NCBI GenBank assembly: GCA_021793495.1
Contig: JAJYSQ010000110.1
Location: 1 to 6,328 of the forward strand
Source of the DNA: Actinomycetes bacterium
Lineage (GTDB): Bacteria; Actinomycetota; Actinomycetes; JAJYSQ01
Length of the DNA stretch: 6,328 nucleotides
Direction of reading: 5' to 3'
Within the stretch, counting starts at the first letter, position 1; each line of letters begins with the position of its first letter. A model generated the notes under the pieces. It was given only the letters and a program-made list of their open reading frames with translations. It was not told the DNA's origin and ran no database searches. Made by a program: the position numbers and the translations under genes. Below, piece after piece: positions 1-6,328 of the stretch.

Positions 1-216
1 CGACGACTTCGAGAAGTTCCGGTCGGGGCGGTACCCGCCGTCGAACATCGCGTAGATCACCCGGCGGTGCACCGGTTTGAGACCGTCGCGTACGTCCGGC
101 AGGGCACGGCCGACGATCACGCTCATCGCGTAGTCGAGGTACGAGCGCTGCATCTCGACCTGGAGGTCGACCGGTTCGATCCGGTCGGCGTCGGGCCAGA
201 CGGGTGTCTCGGTCAC
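1..216 (-). CDS. gyrA: DNA gyrase subunit A, N-terminal fragment (gyrA, cut by window edge)
   Basis: This is the 5' end of the gene for the DNA breakage-reunion subunit of gyrase, which with GyrB introduces negative supercoils using ATP in the cytoplasm. The visible 72 residues start [18 protein letters not shown] and contain the hallmark block [20 protein letters not shown] (about residues 25-44) followed by [23 protein letters not shown] chose the GTG at 216-214 because it gives the usual actinobacterial start and has GGAGG 8 nt upstream. The fragment ends near residue 72 (…NFSKSS), at the edge of the quinolone-resistance-determining region; the catalytic tyrosine is outside the window, so susceptibility cannot be judged. 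The gap from the gyrB stop is 60 nt with no obvious terminator, so gyrB and gyrA are probably cotranscribed. Of the 72 codons, 66 end in G or C. Confidence 0.97.
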   Translation of the reverse strand, partial: MTETPVWPDADRIEPVDLQVEMQRSYLDYAMSVIVGRALPDVRDGLKPVHRRVIYAMFDGGYRPDRNFSKSS

Positions 217-224
217 GTCGAGTG

Positions 225-229
225 CCTCC
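225..229 (-). promoter_or_regulatory. Shine-Dalgarno for gyrA
   Basis: The minus strand reads GGAGG here, 8 nt before the GTG at 216. This is a near-ideal ribosome binding site and fixes the gyrA start. It lies in the 60-nt gyrB-gyrA gap. Confidence 0.85.
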
Positions 230-276
230 GATGGGACTGTCGTACCAGGGGGTGGATCAGGCGGGTGGCCGGTGGA

Positions 277-2361
<2,085 letters not shown>

Positions 2362-2417
2362 TCATCGGGGTGTGCGGGGCCGGCAGACTGGGTGATCGCC
2401 GCGACAACGGCGTCCTC

Positions 2418-2423
2418 ATCCTA
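2418..2423 (-). promoter_or_regulatory. Candidate -10 element of a gyrB promoter
   Basis: The minus strand reads TAGGAT, which fits the actinobacterial TANNNT -10 pattern, in the least GC-rich part of the spacer. It would start transcription roughly 90 nt before gyrB. The -35 is unconvincing: TTGGAC at 2447-2452 is 23 nt away, too far, and the properly spaced hexamer (GCTCTG) does not match consensus. Treat as tentative. Confidence 0.3.
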
Positions 2424-2481
2424 CCTTTTCAACGCCTCGCCAGAGCGTCCAAGGGGCCTGTGGGGGCAACCAGGCCGCTCT

Positions 2482-2499
2482 GGCCGCCCTGGGGCGGCC
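2482..2499. repeat. Perfect 8-bp inverted repeat, possible terminator downstream of dciA
   Basis: GGCCGCCC at 2482-2489 and GGGCGGCC at 2492-2499 are exact reverse complements separated by two bases. As RNA this folds into a strong GC hairpin with a loop of four or more. It lies about 65 nt after the dciA stop and upstream of the candidate gyrB promoter. There is no U-tract on either side, so if it terminates transcription it is of the U-less kind proposed for actinobacteria. Confidence 0.4.
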
Positions 2500-2503
2500 T
2501 CGA

Positions 2504-2525
2504 CCTGGGGACCTACGTGCCCAGG
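2504..2525. repeat. Inverted repeat CCTGGG / CCCAGG after dciA
   Basis: CCTGGG at 2504-2509 pairs with CCCAGG at 2520-2525 around a 10-nt loop, about 38 nt after the dciA stop. A second copy of CCCAGGG follows a few bases further right, giving an alternative pairing partner. It could work with the hairpin at 2482-2499 in ending the upstream transcript; there is no T-run. Confidence 0.3.
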
Positions 2526-2562
2526 GTTCACCCAGGGCCGAGAACCGGCGCGATCCGCGGGC

Positions 2563-3213
2563 TCAGCCGTACGTGTCTCGTGGGCCACGTCCGCGCACCA
2601 CCCGGGGACCGTGGGTCCACCGGGGCCCTGACGGACCGAGCACCCGAACGGTGCGGACCACCCCCGGTCCCACCTGGGCGGACAGCCGATCCAGGAGCAC
2701 CGGCCCCATCAGCCGCAGCTGGGTGGCCCACGCCGTGGACTCGGCCGCCACCACCAGCTCCGTACCGATCACCTCCACGGGGCGGCAGTGCTCGGCCACC
2801 GCCGGTCCGACCAGCTGCTCCCACTGGCCGAGCAGCCGACCGGTCGCCACCTCCGTGCTCCACCCCTGGTCCTGGGCCAGCCGGTCCAGGACCACGCCCA
2901 CCGGCACCGGGTCGCGCTCGTCCGGACCCGGACCGCTCAGCCCTCCACGGTTGTGCTCCAGGGGTCGGATGCCCCGTCGCTCGGGTACCGGCTGCGCGTC
3001 CCCGCGGCCTCGACCCCCCTGCCGACCAGACCCGGCACGACCAGACCCGGCACGACCGGGCGGCACCACACCCCCGCCAGGCGTGCCCGCCAGCGCCGCC
3101 AGGAACGCGGCACGGGCCAGGTCACCACCATGGTCGACGACGGAGGGCTCCGCGGGGACCGGTGCGGCACCGGCCCCGCTCACCGCAGGCACGTCCGGAT
3201 CCGGTCCGGTCAT
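2563..3213 (-). CDS. dciA: DciA/DUF721 replication-initiation protein
   Basis: The 216-residue product carries a C-terminal DUF721 domain (about residues 105-200, starting [13 protein letters not shown] and including the conserved [16 protein letters not shown] block and [13 protein letters not shown]). In bacteria without DnaC or DnaI, DciA is the helicase-associated factor needed for initiation; the mycobacterial gene in this position (Rv0004) is the precedent. The N-terminal part has one likely helix ([13 protein letters not shown], about 31-43), then about 60 residues of Gly, Arg and Pro-rich low complexity with a duplicated AGSGR pentapeptide, probably disordered. The ATG at 3213 overlaps the recF TGA as ATGA, indicating translational coupling to recF. 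It ends in an arginine-rich tail ([12 protein letters not shown]). Family assignment is firm; the detailed role is inferred from homologues. Confidence 0.9.
   Translation of the reverse strand: MTGPDPDVPAVSGAGAAPVPAEPSVVDHGGDLARAAFLAALAGTPGGGVVPPGRAGSGRAGSGRQGGRGRGDAQPVPERRGIRPLEHNRGGLSGPGPDERDPVPVGVVLDRLAQDQGWSTEVATGRLLGQWEQLVGPAVAEHCRPVEVIGTELVVAAESTAWATQLRLMGPVLLDRLSAQVGPGVVRTVRVLGPSGPRWTHGPRVVRGRGPRDTYG
3024..3053. repeat. Two tandem 15-bp repeats inside dciA
   Basis: GACCAGACCCGGCAC occurs twice in direct succession (3024-3038 and 3039-3053) with GACC following at 3054. The unit is a multiple of three, so on the minus strand it encodes a duplicated AGSGR pentapeptide in the flexible N-terminal half of DciA and keeps the frame. 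Confidence 0.9.
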
Positions 3214-4352
3214 GGCTGCCGGCTCACGGTCCCGGCACCCACCTCGAAGCGTGCGCCGGCGAGCTGTTCGGGCACGTCCGCGCTCACCGCGGCGGTCACC
3301 AGGACCTGCTCGGCCTGCCGCACCACACGGGCCAGCGCCTCACGCCGCGACGAGTCGAGCTCAGCGAAGACGTCGTCCAGCAGCAGTATCGGTCCACCAC
3401 CCGGACCGATGCTGCTCCGCAAGAGCTCGTAGGAGCCCAGGCGCAGGGCGAGGGCGAACGACCACGACTCGCCGTGGCTGGCGTACCCACGGGCTGGCTG
3501 CTCCCCGAGGGTCGCGGTGAGGTCGTCTCGATGGGGGCCCACCAGGCTCACCCCACGCTCCACCTCCTCGCGGCGGCGGCGGCAGAGCTCCTCGGCCAGC
3601 ACGCCGGTCAGGTGCTCACGAGACTGGTCCGGGTCGAGGTCCCGGGCCACCGAGGACCGGTAGGCCACCCGGGCCGGACCGGTCGCGTCCGGACCGGCGA
3701 GCCGACCGTAGGACTGGGCGACCAGTGGGGCGAGGTCTGCGACCAGCTCCAGCCGCGCACCGAGGAGCTCGGCGCCGGTCCGCGCCAGGTGCGCGTCCCA
3801 CACGTCCAAGGTCGCCAGGTCGCCTCTCCCGGTGCGCCGGAGGGCCCCGGCCGACTTCAGGAGCGCGTTGCGCTGGCGCAGGACACGGTCGTAGTCGGCA
3901 CGAACCCCCGCCATCCGTGGCGAGCGGAGCACCAGCAGCTCGTCGAGAAAGCGTCGGCGCTCGCCGGGGTCCCCACGGATCAAGGCGATGTCCTCGGGGG
4001 CGAACAGCACCGTGCGGACGAGCCCGAGGATCTCCCGAGGCCGGGAGACCGGGCCACGGTTGACCCGTGCTCGGTTGGCCTTCCCGGGAGTGATCAGCAC
4101 CTCCACCTGAACCGGGCGGCCGTCGTGATCGACCACCGCCCGGACCAGGGCAGAGTCGCACCCGGCCCGGACCAGCGGGGCGTCGGTTCCGGTTCGGTGA
4201 GACGCCAGGGTGGCCAGGTAGCCGACCGCCTCCACCAGGTTGGTCTTGCCCCGGCCGTTCAGGCCCAGGAACAGGCTGACCCCCGGTGGTAGCTCCACGG
4301 CCAGCGACGGGTAGGAGCGGAAGTCGCTCAGCTCGAGCCGAGAAAGGTACAC
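3210..4352 (-). CDS. recF: DNA replication and repair protein RecF
   Basis: RecF is a cytoplasmic SMC-like ABC ATPase that binds gapped DNA and helps load RecA at ssDNA gaps with RecO and RecR. The 380-residue product is full length. It starts [14 protein letters not shown]; Walker A is GLNGRGKT (30-37), followed by NLVEA. GPHRDD lies at 272-277, the ABC signature region ASHGES at 291-296, and Walker [12 protein letters not shown] at about 323-333, so all ATPase motifs are intact. The start is GTG at 4352, 13 nt after the dnaN stop, with only a weak purine-rich GAGAA before it, so translation may depend on ribosomes leaving dnaN. Its TGA overlaps the dciA ATG. No gnd gene intervenes between dnaN and recF. 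Confidence 0.97.
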   Translation of the reverse strand: MYLSRLELSDFRSYPSLAVELPPGVSLFLGLNGRGKTNLVEAVGYLATLASHRTGTDAPLVRAGCDSALVRAVVDHDGRPVQVEVLITPGKANRARVNRGPVSRPREILGLVRTVLFAPEDIALIRGDPGERRRFLDELLVLRSPRMAGVRADYDRVLRQRNALLKSAGALRRTGRGDLATLDVWDAHLARTGAELLGARLELVADLAPLVAQSYGRLAGPDATGPARVAYRSSVARDLDPDQSREHLTGVLAEELCRRRREEVERGVSLVGPHRDDLTATLGEQPARGYASHGESWSFALALRLGSYELLRSSIGPGGGPILLLDDVFAELDSSRREALARVVRQAEQVLVTAAVSADVPEQLAGARFEVGAGTVSRQP

Positions 4353-4365
4353 GATTCTCGGCGGC

Positions 4366-5505
4366 TCACACCGAGACCCGGACCGGCATGAGCAGGTACT
4401 GGTACTGCCCGTCGCCGATGGTACTGCCGTGATCGTCGGCTCCCGCCGCGCTGATCAGTGCGGGTTTGCCTGACGCGGTGAACGCCAGGCGGGAGACCGG
4501 GCTGGCCAGGGCGGTGAGGCCGTCCACCAGGTACCCCGGGTTGAAGGCGATCTCGATGTCATCGCCCTCGAGGGAGCCAGGCACGGACTCTGTTCCGGCT
4601 GCATCGTCGCCCGACCGGGCCTCGATCCTCACCTCGCCATCGGTGAAGGTCAGCCGAGCCGGGGTGTTCCGCTCAGCGACCAGTGCCACGCGGCGCACCG
4701 CCTCCACGAGTACCTGGGTGTCGACGCGAGCCACCGAGCTCGCTTCCGTCGGCAGCAGGGAACGGTACTTGGGGAACTCTCCGTCAAGCAGCCGAGTGGT
4801 GGTACGCCGACCGGCCCCCTCGAAACCGATGATGCCGTCACCCGCGGTGCCGAGCGAGAGCGCCACCGTGACCTTCTCGGTGGTGGCCAACGACTTGGCC
4901 ACCTCGGCGAGGGTACGTGCTGGCACGAGCGCGGCCGCCTCCAGCCCCGCCTGCTCGGGGTTCCAGGACAGCTCGCGGACGGCCAGCCGGTAACGGTCGG
5001 TCGCCGCCATGGTCAGCAGGTCCTCGGTGAACTCCAGGCGCACCGCGGTCATCACCGGCAAGGTGTCGTCCCGACCGGCGGCCACCACGACCTGGCCGAC
5101 AGCCGCCGCGAACACCTCTCCGGCAACCGAGCCCGACGAGGTGGGCATCACCGGCAGGGTCGGGTACTCGTCCAGGGGAAGCGTTGCCAGGACGAACCGG
5201 GCGGAGCCGCAGGACAGGGTCACCTTGGTCCCCTCGACCCCCAGGTCGACCGGCTTGGCTGGCAAGGACCGGGTGATGTCGGCCAGGAGGCGACCCGACA
5301 CCAGGACCCGGCCCGGGTCCACCACGTCGGCCGCGACCTCCACCCGGCCCGAGACCTCGAAGTCGAACGCCGAGATCTCTACCCGGCCGGGCTCGCCCAC
5401 CAGCAGCAGACCGGCGAGCGCCGGCATGGGGGGGCGGTGCGGCAGGCTACGGGCCGCCCAGGCCACCGCCTCGGCCAGCACGTCGCGTTCGACCCGGATC
5501 TTCAC
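4366..5505 (-). CDS. dnaN: DNA polymerase III beta subunit, sliding clamp
   Basis: The product is the ring-shaped homodimeric processivity clamp that tethers Pol III and many repair factors to DNA. It has 379 residues and three similar clamp domains. It starts (M)[21 protein letters not shown]. Recognisable blocks are ATDRYRLAV (168-176), [14 protein letters not shown] (239-252), [10 protein letters not shown] (321-330) and the C-terminal YLLMPVRV (370-377), which lies by the client-peptide pocket in this family. I chose GTG at 5505: it gives the normal family N-terminus and has AAGGGA 9 nt upstream. An in-frame ATG at 5529 would add eight residues without a visible Shine-Dalgarno, and the frame stays open to 5904, which is not conserved sequence. 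The start overlaps the stop of a possible 38-codon upstream ORF. recF follows after 13 nt. Confidence 0.97.
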   Translation of the reverse strand: MKIRVERDVLAEAVAWAARSLPHRPPMPALAGLLLVGEPGRVEISAFDFEVSGRVEVAADVVDPGRVLVSGRLLADITRSLPAKPVDLGVEGTKVTLSCGSARFVLATLPLDEYPTLPVMPTSSGSVAGEVFAAAVGQVVVAAGRDDTLPVMTAVRLEFTEDLLTMAATDRYRLAVRELSWNPEQAGLEAAALVPARTLAEVAKSLATTEKVTVALSLGTAGDGIIGFEGAGRRTTTRLLDGEFPKYRSLLPTEASSVARVDTQVLVEAVRRVALVAERNTPARLTFTDGEVRIEARSGDDAAGTESVPGSLEGDDIEIAFNPGYLVDGLTALASPVSRLAFTASGKPALISAAGADDHGSTIGDGQYQYLLMPVRVSV

Positions 5506-5618
5506 AGCGCACCGTCCCTTCGTGGACATCGTGACGACCGGAGGGTCTCGTCCCGCCGATGCGTCGCAGCAGTCTCGCACCTTCCCGGTCCGCACCTCAC
5601 GTAGGTCGAGGTCACCAT
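5502..5618 (-). CDS. Possible 38-residue upstream ORF coupled to dnaN (hypothetical)
   Basis: An ATG at 5618 preceded by GGAGG (8 nt spacing) opens a 38-codon frame that ends in TGA at 5504-5502, overlapping the dnaN GTG as GTGA. That arrangement is typical of translational coupling. The predicted peptide (MVTSTYVRCGPGRCETAATH…) has eight Arg and three Cys, with no signal peptide, membrane segment or family I recognise. Against it: 27 of 38 sense codons end in G or C, compared with 66 of 72 in the gyrA fragment, several AGG and CGA codons occur, and the frame is open upstream anyway as often happens in GC-rich DNA. It may be a leader that only delivers ribosomes to dnaN, or a chance ORF. Confidence 0.3.
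   Translation of the reverse strand: MVTSTYVRCGPGRCETAATHRRDETLRSSRCPRRDGAL
5515..5520 (-). promoter_or_regulatory. Shine-Dalgarno-like site for dnaN
   Basis: The minus strand reads AAGGGA, 9 nt before the GTG at 5505. It is only a partial match to the anti-Shine-Dalgarno but supports the GTG over the ATG at 5529. Confidence 0.5.
5521..5529 (-). promoter_or_regulatory. Weak DnaA box (ATGTCCACG)
   Basis: Matches TTGTCCACA at 7 of 9 positions. It lies just before dnaN and overlaps the alternative in-frame ATG, so DnaA binding here could affect dnaN expression, or the match may be chance. Confidence 0.3.
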
Positions 5619-5626
5619 CGATCGAT

Positions 5627-5631
5627 CCTCC
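5627..5631 (-). promoter_or_regulatory. Strong Shine-Dalgarno upstream of the short ORF before dnaN
   Basis: The minus strand reads GGGAGGAGG over 5627-5635, with the last GGAGG 8 nt before ATG at 5618. The purine run is followed by ATCGATCGAT, a 10-bp palindrome at 5617-5626 that overlaps the start codon. It is stronger than the site directly before dnaN. Confidence 0.4.
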
Positions 5632-5652
5632 TCCCGTCGTGGTACTCGGTCC

Positions 5653-5661
5653 GGTGGACAC
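5653..5661 (-). promoter_or_regulatory. DnaA box candidate (GTGTCCACC)
   Basis: Matches TTGTCCACA at 7 of 9 positions, with the core TGTCCAC intact. It is in the dnaN-proximal third of oriC. Confidence 0.45.
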
Positions 5662-5747
5662 TGGGGAGAACGCGCGTCTCTGCAGGTCAGCGAGGTGTCC
5701 ATCGGTGGGTGTTGCTGGGGATGCCACCGAGGTCGACCGGGGGTTCT

Positions 5748-5756
5748 TGTGGAGGA
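5748..5756 (-). promoter_or_regulatory. DnaA box candidate (TCCTCCACA)
   Basis: Matches TTGTCCACA at 7 of 9 positions, keeping TCCACA. It lies on the opposite strand to the next candidate at 5774, with which it converges. Confidence 0.4.
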
Positions 5757-5773
5757 GGATCCCTGCCGAGCAG

Positions 5774-5782
5774 ATGTCCACC
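5774..5782 (+). promoter_or_regulatory. DnaA box candidate (ATGTCCACC)
   Basis: Matches TTGTCCACA at 7 of 9 positions, with core TGTCCAC intact, in the middle of oriC. Confidence 0.45.
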
Positions 5783-5829
5783 GCACCGTCCCCCGGTGGT
5801 CCCGGGCGTGGCCAGCGCTCGGGGTGGAG

Positions 5830-5838
5830 GTGTCCACA
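5830..5838 (+). promoter_or_regulatory. DnaA box (GTGTCCACA), left end of the palindrome
   Basis: Matches TTGTCCACA at 8 of 9 positions. Its TCCACA forms the left end of the 28-bp palindrome. It also sits in a small inverted repeat GGTGT-CC-ACACC (5829-5840). Confidence 0.7.
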
Positions 5839-5860
5839 CCCCGGTGCACCGGGGTGTGGA
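5833..5860. repeat. Perfect 28-bp palindrome in oriC
   Basis: The left arm TCCACACCCCGGTG (5833-5846) is followed immediately by its exact reverse complement CACCGGGGTGTGGA (5847-5860). The flanking bases (G at 5832, G at 5861) break the symmetry. Each end is the TCCACA core of a DnaA box, pointing inward; the right-hand box (CCCTCCACA on the minus strand, 5855-5863) matches consensus at 6 of 9. It could extrude as a cruciform or be a paired DnaA or other dimeric-protein site. Confidence 0.9.
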
Positions 5861-5913
5861 GGGGGCTCACCGCCCGGGTTGCGTGGTTGATGAGTGCCCG
5901 GCACCGACCGCAG

Positions 5914-5936
5914 GAAGAATTGTCCACATGGTTATC
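5914..5936. other. AT-richer segment, candidate DNA unwinding element
   Basis: Only 9 of 23 bases are G or C, in a window that is mostly about two-thirds or more G+C. It contains the exact DnaA box and touches the second box, as expected for a place where DnaA opens the duplex. The assignment is by composition and position only. Confidence 0.4.
5920..5928 (+). promoter_or_regulatory. Consensus DnaA box TTGTCCACA
   Basis: A 9/9 match to the actinobacterial consensus and the strongest box in the origin. It is 3 bp from the next box in the same orientation, 12 bp start to start, about one helical turn. Confidence 0.85.
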
Positions 5937-5940
5937 CCCA
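5932..5940 (+). promoter_or_regulatory. DnaA box TTATCCCCA, tandem with the consensus box
   Basis: One mismatch to the E. coli-type TTATCCACA and two to TTGTCCACA. Its TCCCCA is the left arm of an inverted repeat with TGGGGA at 5944-5949. Confidence 0.55.
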
Positions 5941-5959
5941 TCCTGGGGAAACAGTTTCC
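5935..5959. repeat. Two overlapping inverted repeats downstream of dnaA
   Basis: TCCCCA-TCC-TGGGGA (5935-5949) and GGAAAC-A-GTTTCC (5947-5959) overlap by three bases, so the two hairpins compete. The second begins 24 nt after the dnaA stop codon. They may end or slow dnaA transcription, or be part of the origin; no T-run follows. Confidence 0.55.
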
Positions 5960-5983
5960 GACCGAGTTCCGGGGCGCGGCTGC

Positions 5984-6328
5984 TCACCGCTGTTGGCCTT
6001 GGGACTTGATCCGATTGGTCAGCTCGGTCACCTGGTTGTAGACGCTGCGCGGCTCCCCCATGAGCTCGCGGATCTTCCGCTCGGCGTGCATCACGGTCGT
6101 GTGGTCCCGGCCACCGAACTGTTGGCCGATGCGTGGCAGGGACATGTCGGTGAGCTCGCGGCAGAGGTACATGGCGATCTGGCGAGCCGTGACCAGTACG
6201 CGGGAGCGGGAGGACCCGCACAGGTCCTCCATGGTCAGTCCGAAGTAGGCAGCGGTCTGTGCCATGATCGTGGCCGAGGTGATCTCCGGATCGCTGCCGT
6301 CGTGGATCAGGTCCTTCAGGACCACCTC
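5984..6328 (-). CDS. dnaA: Replication initiator DnaA, C-terminal part (cut by window edge)
   Basis: The last 114 residues of the initiator ATPase are visible; they carry domain IV, which binds DnaA boxes. Features in order are the helical lead [19 protein letters not shown], the basic SSRSR loop, [19 protein letters not shown] (first helix of the helix-turn-helix region), and the family signature [16 protein letters not shown] with the Asp-His-Thr-Thr that reads the box in E. coli DnaA. The protein ends …[10 protein letters not shown] with TGA at 5986-5984. The AAA+ domain and start lie beyond the right edge. The frame is open to base 6328. The conserved recognition helix agrees with the TTGTCCACA-like boxes directly downstream. 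Confidence 0.97.
   Translation of the reverse strand, partial: EVVLKDLIHDGSDPEITSATIMAQTAAYFGLTMEDLCGSSRSRVLVTARQIAMYLCRELTDMSLPRIGQQFGGRDHTTVMHAERKIRELMGEPRSVYNQVTELTNRIKSQGQQR

Larger units (their letters stand above)
5506..5983. other. oriC: Chromosomal replication origin, oriC (dnaA-dnaN intergenic region)
   Basis: This 478-bp gap between dnaA and dnaN is where actinobacterial origins lie. It contains one exact TTGTCCACA box, one 8/9 match and a spread of 7/9 matches on both strands, a perfect 28-bp palindrome, and an AT-richer stretch near the dnaA end (5914-5936 has 9 G/C out of 23). DnaA would bind the boxes cooperatively, and the AT-richer part is my candidate for the unwinding element. 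Apart from the doubtful short ORF at 5502-5618 I see no gene in it. No strong dnaN promoter is visible, though one is expected. dnaN through gyrA point away from the origin, codirectional with the fork moving left. Confidence 0.88.

Noticed and set aside
2447..2452. TTGGAC as the -35 partner of TAGGAT (2418-2423)
   Set aside because: The 23-nt spacing is too long for a standard sigma-70-type promoter.
5695..5703. GTGTCCATC as a further DnaA box
   Set aside because: Only 6 of 9 positions match TTGTCCACA, and the final CA is missing; too weak to list.
5506..5904. N-terminal extension of dnaN upstream through the origin
   Set aside because: The frame is open, but the extra 133 residues are Pro/Gly-rich, contain the origin palindrome and DnaA boxes, and are not part of any known clamp. 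Homologues start at the equivalent of the GTG at 5505.
5502..6221. A 239-codon minus-strand frame crossing dnaA and oriC
   Set aside because: Its upstream two-thirds is out of frame with dnaA and runs through origin repeats. Only the last 38 codons, with their own Shine-Dalgarno, merit mention.

Overview
The window is the core replication-initiation locus of a high-GC actinobacterial chromosome. All protein genes lie on the minus strand, so in transcription order (right to left) they are dnaA (3' end only), the dnaA-dnaN intergenic region carrying the origin oriC, dnaN, recF, dciA (DUF721), gyrB, and gyrA (5' end only). The actinobacterial assignment rests on the gene order with dciA between recF and gyrB, very high G+C with G/C-ending codons, frequent GTG starts, DnaA boxes of the TTGTCCACA type, and protein motifs such as the RecF ASHGES signature and the Gyr[10 protein letters not shown] box. 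No gnd gene separates dnaN and recF, unlike Streptomyces and some mycobacteria. I cannot name a genus.

Layout by position: 1-216 gyrA N-terminus, cut just at the quinolone-resistance region; 277-2319 gyrB, complete; 2320-2562 intergenic spacer with hairpins, a candidate gyrB promoter and the gyrB ribosome binding site; 2563-3213 dciA, overlapping the recF stop by ATGA; 3210-4352 recF; 4366-5505 dnaN; 5506-5983 origin region; 5984-6328 dnaA C-terminal DNA-binding domain.

The genes cooperate. DnaA binds boxes in oriC and melts the duplex. DciA helps place the replicative helicase. DnaN is the sliding clamp for polymerase III and RecF acts in gap repair. GyrA2GyrB2 gyrase removes positive supercoils ahead of the forks. 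Tight spacing (13 nt dnaN-recF, 4-nt overlap recF-dciA) supports a dnaN-recF-dciA transcript, with gyrBA as a second unit after a roughly 240-bp gap.

The genes are ordinary; the unusual material is in the origin. It holds a perfect 28-bp palindrome whose ends are DnaA-box cores, a tandem box pair inside the only clearly AT-rich stretch, further inverted repeats just after dnaA, and a 38-codon ORF with a strong Shine-Dalgarno whose stop overlaps the dnaN start (GTGA). I saw no mobile element, CRISPR array, tRNA or rRNA, and no wholly new system.
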